Positions 35,272-43,204 of a DNA stretch of 64,000 nucleotides are shown here, piece after piece. Source of the stretch: JAGPIS01 sp964635545. GTDB lineage: Bacteria > Bacteroidota > Bacteroidia > Bacteroidales > Marinilabiliaceae. The notes under the pieces are model-generated. The model did no database searches. It had not been told where the DNA came from and saw nothing but the letters and a program-made list of their open reading frames with translations. Every line of letters begins with the position of its first letter. Position 1 is the stretch's first letter. The stretch spans positions 1 to 64,000 of the forward strand of contig CAZWOA010000002.1 in assembly GCA_964635545.1 (NCBI GenBank). The letters are read 5' to 3'. Both the position numbers and the translations under genes were made by a program.

Positions 35272-35279
35272 TACTTTTG
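35272..35279 (+). promoter_or_regulatory. Candidate -7 box of the SusE/F-SusC-SusD operon
   Basis: TACTTTTG matches TAnnTTTG. No -33 TTTG is present, as expected for an activator-dependent promoter. Transcription would start near 35286, leaving a leader of about 39 bases. Confidence 0.55.
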
Positions 35280-35324
35280 TGTAAAATATTTAAGAAAATC
35301 TAAATCCACATAATTTGATAGGTT

Positions 35325-36800
35325 ATGAAAACAAAAAAGTATCTTTTGGTCAATTTATTGATCGTTACGCTCGCTCTCTTTAGCGGGTGTAGCTCCGATT
35401 CAAAATCCTACACCGATGTTGACGGGTTGCCGCCGGTATTGGCTCTGAAAACCTCAGCAATCAGAACTGAGCCCGGGCGCGAAATCACCATCGAGGGTAC
35501 AATCGAAGATGCAGATGGAATTCGTTCTATTAATCTGTATAATGAAGAGTTGATGCTCGATAAAACCATCAATCTTCTTGTGCTTTACGATGAATTACAG
35601 TTCAGTTATGATTTGAGCTATAAATTCACAGTAGATAAAAACTTTGATGGTGATGTAGTAGATCTTCGTGTTACAGTTACCGATGTAGGTGGCCGTTCAG
35701 TGGAGTCTATTCTTAAAATAAGTATGGATGGTGACTTTAATGCTCCGGTGTTCACATTGGTGCCCGATGAAAAAGTAACCGTACTTATTAAAAGTGAGAC
35801 TAAAGTTAATGTCAAATTCGCAGTAGAAGACGATAAGGCACTTGATTATGTGACTGTTGATATTGCTGAGCTTGATTATCATAAAAGGATTGATGTAACC
35901 GGCAAAACTTTATCATTCGAAGAGAGTATTGTTGTTGAGTCGGCACCTGCAACTTATACTCTTGTGGTTGAGGCATTTGATAAGTTTGAGTTTAAAGTAA
36001 GCAAAACCAGTTTAATCACTGTCTCTGAGATGCCCGACTTCGAGAAGATGTATCTTGCCGATGTTGCCACCGAAGCAGAGTTGAACAGTGATGTGTTTGG
36101 TGTGCCAATGCGCATTGAGCGTACCGGTCCTTTCCAGTATAAAGCGAATTACTATAACAGTAAGGCAAATACCGAAATTTTCTTCCTTCCACAAAAAGGT
36201 AGTTTCTCGCCTATATGTTTTGGTCTCGATCCTGATGATAATCAGAAACTTGCCGATAGTCCTGATGTGGCTAAACCCATTATCCTTACTCAGGCAAATG
36301 TGTATTACGAAATTACTTTTGATGTAAAAGTGGGTACTTATAACATCAGCACATATAGCATTGCAGAGGCTATCAGCCCAGTGCCGCACGAATATGGTTC
36401 TATCAGTCTCGATACCTGGTTTGATGGCGGAAGCTGGCTTCAGGAGTTCTATTTCGGATATATGACATCTAATCCAAGAGAGATTACACGATTTGTTCAA
36501 GATAACGTGAATCCTAATCTTTTCACTCTTGAAGAATCTCTGGAATTGAAAGCTGGCGATAAGATGAATTTCGTCTTTCACAACTGGCATCACGATGGCT
36601 GGTGGAACTATTGCACATGGCGTGTTGACAACTCTGAGAACCCCGAAATATTCGGTTATTATGGCGATAAAGTTAACCCGGAATGGACTGGTGAGAAAAC
36701 CAAGTTGGACAACTGGGCTAAACCAACTGTAAATCAGTCTGGAACATACCAGATATATTTTGATGCTCACCTTGGTAGGGCAAAATTAGTGCGCGAATAG
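35325..36800 (+). CDS. SusE/SusF-like surface glycan-binding lipoprotein
   Basis: A 491-residue lipoprotein with lipobox cysteine C22 (ALFSGCSSD) followed by acidic/serine residues. Two or three immunoglobulin-like beta domains (about 35-240; TVTDVGGRSVESIL, VEAFDKFEFKVSK) lead to a C-terminal region rich in aromatics (FVFHNWHHDGWWNYCTW) that could stack against sugars. It is the first gene of the operon, upstream of susC, whereas SusE/F-type genes normally follow susD. I recognise the class from its position and architecture, not from a specific family match. It should sit on the outer surface and capture polysaccharide for the SusC/D complex. Confidence 0.65.
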   Translation: MKTKKYLLVNLLIVTLALFSGCSSDSKSYTDVDGLPPVLALKTSAIRTEPGREITIEGTIEDADGIRSINLYNEELMLDKTINLLVLYDELQFSYDLSYKFTVDKNFDGDVVDLRVTVTDVGGRSVESILKISMDGDFNAPVFTLVPDEKVTVLIKSETKVNVKFAVEDDKALDYVTVDIAELDYHKRIDVTGKTLSFEESIVVESAPATYTLVVEAFDKFEFKVSKTSLITVSEMPDFEKMYLADVATEAELNSDVFGVPMRIERTGPFQYKANYYNSKANTEIFFLPQKGSFSPICFGLDPDDNQKLADSPDVAKPIILTQANVYYEITFDVKVGTYNISTYSIAEAISPVPHEYGSISLDTWFDGGSWLQEFYFGYMTSNPREITRFVQDNVNPNLFTLEESLELKAGDKMNFVFHNWHHDGWWNYCTWRVDNSENPEIFGYYGDKVNPEWTGEKTKLDNWAKPTVNQSGTYQIYFDAHLGRAKLVRE

Positions 36801-36831
36801 TTGATAAAGTTAAACTTATAATATCTCGAAA

Positions 36832-39800
36832 ATGAGGACACATATTTTAATGGCAATTATGCTGATGTTTTCTTTAGTCGGATACGCTCAAAACGTATCC
36901 GTTAAAGGAAACGTGAAATCGAGTGCCGATAATGAAGCTCTTATCGGTGTTACGATACAGGTTAAGGGAACCACTACGGGTACCATAACCGACTTTAATG
37001 GAGACTACTCACTAGGTAATTTGAGTCCCGAAAGTATTCTTATATTCTCATCAATAGGATTTGAAAATCAGGAGATTGTAGTAGGAAATCAGCAAACAAT
37101 CAATGTTGTGTTGATTGATTCCTTTAAGATGCTCGACGAACTGGTTGTTATTGGCTATGGAGCAGTTAAGAGGAGCGACCTTACAAGTTCAATATCTACG
37201 ATCAAGGGAGATGAAATTACTAAAGTTACTACCGGTAACGCCATGCAGGCTCTTCAAGGAAAAGTTAATGGTGTGCAGGTTACCAGTGGTGGTGGCCCCG
37301 GTACTACCCCAAAGGTATTGATTCGCGGTGTAACTACAGTTAATGGTAGCGACCCTTTATATGTTGTTGATGGAATGCCCGTTGGAACAAATATCAACTT
37401 CTTGAATAGTAATGATATCGAGTCGATGGAGGTGCTTAAAGATGCATCAGCCACAGCTATCTATGGTACACGTGGTTCGAATGGTGTTATTCTTATCACA
37501 ACCAAAAAAGGCACCGCCGGAAAAACTACTGTAAACTTTGCTTCTTCAGTTGGTTTTCAAACTATTGTTAATCCCGATATGGCTAAAGCATCGGAGTATG
37601 AGCAGGTGTTTAAGACCCGCTATACCAATGATGGCCGTACGCCTGTGTGGAACAGCAAAAACAATATTACCAATGCCGAGGGTACCGATTGGTGGAATGA
37701 GGTAATCAACAAAACAGCATTAATCCAGAACTACTCATTGGGTATTTCAGGTGGATCGGATAAGCTGGTGTATAACCTTAGCGTGGGATATTTCAAAAAT
37801 AATTCTCAATATGATGTTGGATATTGGGATAAGATAAATATCCGCCTAAATACCGAATATACTTTTAATGAGTATGTTAAGATGGGTTTTGACGTGGCTC
37901 CTCACATTGAGGCATGGGATGATACTCCCAACCTGTTCTCATCGGCAATGAGCATGGACCCAACCACTCCAATATTTAAACCTGAAGAAAACTGGGTTGA
38001 CAATAAGTATAATAACTACTCGCGATCGCATAATAACCAGGTGTGGAACCCTGCAGCATCGCTTGCCCGTCAGAATTCCAACTCACGTGAATATGGCGTA
38101 ATCGTAAATCCATATTTGCAAATAACACCTATTCAAGGATTGACATTGCGTACTCAATTTGGTGCCAATGCACACATCCGCCGTTCGGATAGTTTTACTC
38201 CTCAGTTTGAGATTGATCAGCTTGAGCGTTCGGTATATAGCAGCGTGTCGCGTAATATGACCGAGTGGCTAGACTGGAACTGGACAAATACAGTGAACTA
38301 TATGCACACCTTTAAGGAAAAGCATAACCTTAACCTAATGGGTGGTTTCACAGCTGAGCGTTTTTCTCAGTTTTGGGTGACTGGCTCACGCGAGGATACT
38401 CCCAATAACTCGAGTAACCTCCAGGAAGTTAGTGCCGGTACTCTTAATCAGAGAGCATCGGGAAACACAGCATACAGTACGCTGCTGTCGTATATTGGCC
38501 GTGTAATGTACAACTATGATGGACGTTACTACCTTACAGCATCGCTTCGTACCGATGGATCATCGAAGTTCCCCGAAGGTAATAAATATGCTGTATTCCC
38601 CTCAGTTTCTGGAGCATGGCGCGTAACCGGTGAGGAGTTTATGAAAAACCAGATTATTTTTGATAACCTGAAAGTGCGTGCCGGCTGGGGACGTGTAGGT
38701 AATCAGAATATATCTAACTCGGCTTACCTTACCCTTCTTTCAACATCTGATGCAGTATTTGGAACCGATCAAAACAGGGTAACAGGTACTACAATCTCTT
38801 CAGTGGGTAACAATAAACTGAAATGGGAAACCGTGGAAGATTATAACTTCGGATTGGATATGTCGTTCTTGGATTCCCGTTTAGATGTTGTGTTTGATAT
38901 CTACCAAAAGAAATCGCACGATATGCTATATCGGAAACAGAATATTTTTGCAGTAGGGTATCCCGACTGGAACAGCCAGGTAACCATGAATATTGGTAGT
39001 ATGAAAGCTACCGGATGGGAACTTAGCTTTGACTGGAATGACCGTGTTTCAAAGGATTTTAGCTATAATGTAGGTGTGAATCTATCCGGAGTTAAAAATA
39101 AAGCTATTAAGCTGTCGGGTGATGGGCCAATCACTACCGGAGGATTTAATTCCGACCAGATTATACGTAATGAGGATGGTGCCGAAATCGGAAGATTTTA
39201 CGGATATATTGCTGATGGAATTTTCCAGAATCAATTTGAAATCAATTCTCATACCGATGAGCATGGTAAGATGATTCAGCCCAATGCACAACCGGGTGAT
39301 ATCCGATTCAAGGATATAAACAATGATGGCGTGCTCGACGATAAAGATAAGACATTTATTGGTAATGCTTATCCCGACCTTATGGTGGGCTTGAACCTAG
39401 GATTTACCTATAAGAATTTCGATTTTAATTCGAACTTCTACGGTACTTTCGGTAATGATATCTTCAACACCACCAAAGGACTGTACTCTGGAGCTAATGG
39501 TAGCAACGTGTATGCAGGAACTCTTAATAAAGTGTGGCGAGGTGAAGGAACAAGTAATGATATTCCACGCTTGTCGGTTAATGATAATAACCTGAACTAC
39601 ACCAGAGTTTCAAGTTTCTATGTTGAGGATGGTTCTTACTTCCGTTGCCGATTGCTGCAAGTGGGATATACCTTGCCAAAGAGTTTAGTATATGGAAGTA
39701 ATCTTCGTATATCATTCTCGGTCCAAAACCTATTTACCATAACAGGTTATTCGGGGATGGACCCTGAGCGTCCACAATTGGGCTCCAGCGTTATTGAAAC

Positions 39801-39867
39801 CGGTATTGATTGGATAGCTTATCCGAATCCGCGTACATTTTTATTCGGTATTGATCTAAAATTCTAA
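36832..39867 (+). CDS. susC: SusC-like TonB-dependent outer-membrane transporter
   Basis: A 1011-residue outer-membrane importer for oligosaccharides. A signal peptide (ILMAIMLMFSLVGYA) and a carboxypeptidase-regulatory-like N-terminal domain (VTIQVKGTTTGTITDFNGDYSL) come first. A TonB box region (MLDELVVIGYG) and the plug domain follow (DPLYVVDGMPVG, IESMEVLKDASATAIYGTRG). A 22-strand barrel ends in phenylalanine (GIDLKF). There is no STN signalling domain, which fits control by the HTCS rather than an anti-sigma factor. The gene is 31 bases after the SusE/F-like gene and 5 bases before susD, forming one complex with it. Confidence 0.96.
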   Translation: MRTHILMAIMLMFSLVGYAQNVSVKGNVKSSADNEALIGVTIQVKGTTTGTITDFNGDYSLGNLSPESILIFSSIGFENQEIVVGNQQTINVVLIDSFKMLDELVVIGYGAVKRSDLTSSISTIKGDEITKVTTGNAMQALQGKVNGVQVTSGGGPGTTPKVLIRGVTTVNGSDPLYVVDGMPVGTNINFLNSNDIESMEVLKDASATAIYGTRGSNGVILITTKKGTAGKTTVNFASSVGFQTIVNPDMAKASEYEQVFKTRYTNDGRTPVWNSKNNITNAEGTDWWNEVINKTALIQNYSLGISGGSDKLVYNLSVGYFKNNSQYDVGYWDKINIRLNTEYTFNEYVKMGFDVAPHIEAWDDTPNLFSSAMSMDPTTPIFKPEENWVDNKYNNYSRSHNNQVWNPAASLARQNSNSREYGVIVNPYLQITPIQGLTLRTQFGANAHIRRSDSFTPQFEIDQLERSVYSSVSRNMTEWLDWNWTNTVNYMHTFKEKHNLNLMGGFTAERFSQFWVTGSREDTPNNSSNLQEVSAGTLNQRASGNTAYSTLLSYIGRVMYNYDGRYYLTASLRTDGSSKFPEGNKYAVFPSVSGAWRVTGEEFMKNQIIFDNLKVRAGWGRVGNQNISNSAYLTLLSTSDAVFGTDQNRVTGTTISSVGNNKLKWETVEDYNFGLDMSFLDSRLDVVFDIYQKKSHDMLYRKQNIFAVGYPDWNSQVTMNIGSMKATGWELSFDWNDRVSKDFSYNVGVNLSGVKNKAIKLSGDGPITTGGFNSDQIIRNEDGAEIGRFYGYIADGIFQNQFEINSHTDEHGKMIQPNAQPGDIRFKDINNDGVLDDKDKTFIGNAYPDLMVGLNLGFTYKNFDFNSNFYGTFGNDIFNTTKGLYSGANGSNVYAGTLNKVWRGEGTSNDIPRLSVNDNNLNYTRVSSFYVEDGSYFRCRLLQVGYTLPKSLVYGSNLRISFSVQNLFTITGYSGMDPERPQLGSSVIETGIDWIAYPNPRTFLFGIDLKF

Positions 39868-39872
39868 TTACG

Positions 39873-41501
39873 ATGAAACAGTTAATAATAATATTGGCAC
39901 TAATCTCATCCATCTCTTTTTCGGCATGCACCGATTTTCTTGACGAAGATGTGAGGGGACAAGAGAACCTGGATACATATTTTCAAAGTGAGGATGATGC
40001 TGTATCGTTCATCACAGGCTGCTATAATGCCATAACATACCATGGATGGTGGCAAGTTGAAAACTTCTGGATTCTTACAGATATGTGTAGTGATGACCTA
40101 TGGATGGGTAACACAACACAGGACCAAAGCGGATATATCTCATTGGCACACTATCAGGGTGTGGGACAAAGCAATGGCACAATATCCAACTTCTGGCAGT
40201 ATAGATACAAAGGTATCCTTAGAACAAATATTGCTATTGAACGCATTCCCAGTGCTAGCATTATAGATGAAAGCAAAAAAGAAAGGCTTATTGCTGAAGC
40301 AAAATTCCTAAGGGCTTATTTCTACTTCGAATTGGTGAAAAACTTTGGTGATGTACCTATTATCGACGGCTTTTTACTACCCGAAGAGGTTAGTGGAATC
40401 ACGCGTGCGAGCACCGAGGATGTGTATGCTCTTATAGAGAAAGACCTTATGGATGCAGCAGCTATTCTTCCTCAACGAAGTGAGTATGTGGCCGCCGATA
40501 TGGGACGTGCTACACGCGGTGCTGCTCTCGGTATGCTTGGTAAAGCTTATCTGTATCAGGGTAAGTTTGATCTGGCTAAAGATATATTGAAGGATGTTAT
40601 CGACGAGGGTGAATATGAACTTATGAGCGACTTTGGCGATGTGTGGAGTATTGATAAAGAGAACAATAAAGAGTCGCTGTTTGAAGTGCAAAATATGTAT
40701 GATGCAACCTACGAACTTGGTGGAAGCTTATCTATTGTGACAGGTAACCGCTCTGGTGGCGACATGGATGGATGGGCGTGGGGATTGCCAAGTGCAAACC
40801 TCGAAAATGCATTTATTCAAGCAGGTGATGCTGAGCGTCTTCGTTGGACAATCATTAAGCATGGTGCTACTGAAATAGCCGGTGAAGATGATTTTGATGA
40901 TCTTATTGAAGCTCAGGGAAATCAAAATGGTAATGGCACATATTGTGTTGATCCTGCTAAGCATAAATCAGCCCGTATAAATCGTAAATTTTGGATTCCT
41001 CTAAGTAAGCGTCCCGAGAATTTCAACCAACCTAAGGTTCCGTTGAATCACCGTGTGCTTCGTTATGCTGATGTGCTGTTGATGTATGCCGAGGCATGTA
41101 ACGAAACCGGCGATGATGCTTCAGCCCGCACAGCTCTTAATGAGGTGCGCAACAGGGTTGGCCTTGCTACTGTAACTGTGGGTGGAAGCGATCTTCGTAA
41201 TGCTATCCGCGCCGAGCGCCGTCTCGAACTGGCCTGCGAAAACCACCGACTTTACGATCTCCGCAGATGGACTGATGATAATGGCAAAAAGAGTGTTGCC
41301 AACATTATGGGACCTAACGGTACATTTGTGAAATGGAATACCACTGAAGCTACCGCCGATCCTTTAGAGTGGGAAAATCAGTATGAACCTAGCAATAAGG
41401 GTGCTACATTCCTTGAAGGAAGAGACTTACTATTCCCAATCCCGCTGTATGAAATCACCATGTCAAATGGTTCTATAGTTCAGAATCCGGGGTGGAATTG
41501 A
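39873..41501 (+). CDS. susD: SusD/RagB-like glycan-binding lipoprotein
   Basis: A 542-residue lipoprotein, lipid-anchored at C19 (SFSACTDFLDED). It has the N-terminal SusD-like domain (FITGCYNAITYHGW..., ERLIAEAKFLRAYFYFELV) and the C-terminal RagB/SusD domain (VLRYADVLLMYAEACNE, RNAIRAERRLELACENHR, DLRRW). It forms the lid of the SusC transporter. The sugar specificity cannot be read from sequence. A hairpin lies between it and the next gene. Confidence 0.96.
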   Translation: MKQLIIILALISSISFSACTDFLDEDVRGQENLDTYFQSEDDAVSFITGCYNAITYHGWWQVENFWILTDMCSDDLWMGNTTQDQSGYISLAHYQGVGQSNGTISNFWQYRYKGILRTNIAIERIPSASIIDESKKERLIAEAKFLRAYFYFELVKNFGDVPIIDGFLLPEEVSGITRASTEDVYALIEKDLMDAAAILPQRSEYVAADMGRATRGAALGMLGKAYLYQGKFDLAKDILKDVIDEGEYELMSDFGDVWSIDKENNKESLFEVQNMYDATYELGGSLSIVTGNRSGGDMDGWAWGLPSANLENAFIQAGDAERLRWTIIKHGATEIAGEDDFDDLIEAQGNQNGNGTYCVDPAKHKSARINRKFWIPLSKRPENFNQPKVPLNHRVLRYADVLLMYAEACNETGDDASARTALNEVRNRVGLATVTVGGSDLRNAIRAERRLELACENHRLYDLRRWTDDNGKKSVANIMGPNGTFVKWNTTEATADPLEWENQYEPSNKGATFLEGRDLLFPIPLYEITMSNGSIVQNPGWN

Positions 41502-41526
41502 TTATAACTAATTAATAGTTATTAAT

Positions 41527-41560
41527 CTGCCGTGGATGTTCTATGAGTTATTCACGGCAG
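41527..41560 (+). terminator. Hairpin between susD and the GH30 gene
   Basis: CTGCCGTG (41527-41534) pairs with CACGGCAG (41553-41560), an 8-bp GC-rich perfect stem followed by GTTTTC. It may be a partial terminator or an mRNA-stabilising hairpin that lets SusC/D outnumber the enzymes. Confidence 0.55.
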
Positions 41561-41580
41561 GTTTTCAAATTTATGTTAAT

Positions 41581-43167
41581 ATGAAAATTAAATATTGGTC
41601 ATGGTTTCTATTGATATTGCTCTCTTTTTCTTGTAGTGATAATTCCGATTCGGAGTCTATACCTTCAGGAGCAGATATTAAAAAGTCGGTTACCATAGAT
41701 CTTAACAAGGCTTATCAAACCATCGATGGATTTGCTGCATCCGACTGCTGGACAGGTAATTATATCGGATCTAAATGGACTTTGAGTGAGCGAGAAGATA
41801 TTGCAAGATTGCTGTTTTCAAGAAAAATAACCAATGGTTATCCCGAAGGTATCGGTCTGTCGATGTGGAGATTTAACCTTGGTGGCGGTAGTGCCGAACA
41901 AGGTTCGGATAGCGGCATCGACGATAAATCGCGCCGTGCCGAGTCGTTTCTCAATGCCGATGGAACATACGACTGGACAAAGCAGGCCGGGCAACAGTAT
42001 TTCCTTCAGAAAGCAAAGGAGTATGGTTGTGAGTCGTTTGTGATGTTTAGCAATTCGCCACCGGTAAATTATACCTATAATGGTAAAGCTAACTCATCAA
42101 GTGGTGCTTATTCTAACCTTAAAAGCACGCATTATGCCGATTTTGCTGATTATATGACCACCGTTGCACAGCATTTTAAGGATGAAAAAGGTATTGATTT
42201 CTCGCTTATTAGTCCTGTGAATGAACCGCAGTACAATTGGGAGAGCGGACAAGAGGGTAGCGGATGGCAAAATAGTGAGATTAAGAAACTTGTGGTGGAG
42301 TTGGATAGGTCGCTGACTGAAAAAAATCTCGAAACCAATATATTGGTTACTGAAGCTGCAAGCTGGGAGTATCTCTATAAAGTTCAGGGTGATGCAAAGC
42401 GCAGTAACCAGATAGAGGACTTTTTTTCAGCTTCATCATCCAATTATATTGGTGATTTAAAACACGTTGGCAACCTTATTGGTGGTCATAGCTACTGGGT
42501 TGATGGCAACTGGAATGCACTGCTTGATGCAAGAACCCAGCTTAATGCCGCTGCAAAAGCTAAAGGGCTGAAAGTGTATCAGACCGAGTGGAGCATGCTT
42601 GGCGATCAACATTCGGATTCCGATTATCCCGGGAACGAAACTGCAACTCCCATGCAGATAGCTCTCTATATGTCGAAGGTTATTTATCACGACCTGGTTA
42701 CTGCCAATGTTAGCTCTTGGTCATTCTGGACCAGCATGGATGTTGCACGTTGGAATCATAAAAACCGTTTTCTGCTGATAAATCTAATTCCTCAGGATGG
42801 GCCTTATGGCGATATCGAGGGAAGTGGAACTCACGAAGATACCAAAAGCCTGTGGGTGCTGGGTAATTATAGCCTGTTTGTTAAGCCTGGCTATCAGCGT
42901 GTTGATCTTAATATAGAGAATAGCTCTAAGTCGTTTTTCGGCTCGGCATATAAGTCGGCTGATGGAAAAACTCTTGTTGCGGTATTTACCAATACTACAA
43001 GCAAAAGCATTGGTGTTGATTTGAGCTTAAGCAAAGGGAGTAAAATACAAGGTTACTCGCAATATACTACATCAGCAACTAAAAATCTGGAAATGAAACA
43101 ATCATCATCAGCAGGTGTAGTTGTAGATCCCGGGTCGGTATCAACCATAGTCTATGAATTAAATTGA
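41581..43167 (+). CDS. Glycoside hydrolase family 30 lipoprotein, probably endo-beta-1,6-galactanase
   Basis: A 528-residue lipoprotein (C18 in LLSFSCSDN). ATG 41581 is preferred to an earlier frame start at 41536. The (beta/alpha)8 domain shows IDGFAASDCWTGNYI, the acid/base glutamate E215 in SPVNEPQYNWE, and the nucleophile E336 in YQTEWSML. A beta-sandwich follows with VFTNTTSKSIGVDLSL and ends in VDPGSVSTIVYEL. The motifs fit GH30; the closest activity I know in this setting is endo-beta-1,6-galactanase (subfamily 5), acting on arabinogalactan side chains. The subfamily call is an inference from the neighbours. As a lipoprotein it is likely the outer-surface enzyme that makes oligosaccharides for SusC/D. 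Confidence 0.82.
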   Translation: MKIKYWSWFLLILLSFSCSDNSDSESIPSGADIKKSVTIDLNKAYQTIDGFAASDCWTGNYIGSKWTLSEREDIARLLFSRKITNGYPEGIGLSMWRFNLGGGSAEQGSDSGIDDKSRRAESFLNADGTYDWTKQAGQQYFLQKAKEYGCESFVMFSNSPPVNYTYNGKANSSSGAYSNLKSTHYADFADYMTTVAQHFKDEKGIDFSLISPVNEPQYNWESGQEGSGWQNSEIKKLVVELDRSLTEKNLETNILVTEAASWEYLYKVQGDAKRSNQIEDFFSASSSNYIGDLKHVGNLIGGHSYWVDGNWNALLDARTQLNAAAKAKGLKVYQTEWSMLGDQHSDSDYPGNETATPMQIALYMSKVIYHDLVTANVSSWSFWTSMDVARWNHKNRFLLINLIPQDGPYGDIEGSGTHEDTKSLWVLGNYSLFVKPGYQRVDLNIENSSKSFFGSAYKSADGKTLVAVFTNTTSKSIGVDLSLSKGSKIQGYSQYTTSATKNLEMKQSSSAGVVVDPGSVSTIVYELN

Positions 43168-43204
43168 TTGTACTTATGTTTTATTAATTATTTAAATATT
43201 TCTT

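Noticed and set aside
36012..36770. Antisense frame of 252 codons under the SusE/F-like gene
   Set aside because: No family resemblance; the plus-strand lipoprotein is clearly the coding strand.
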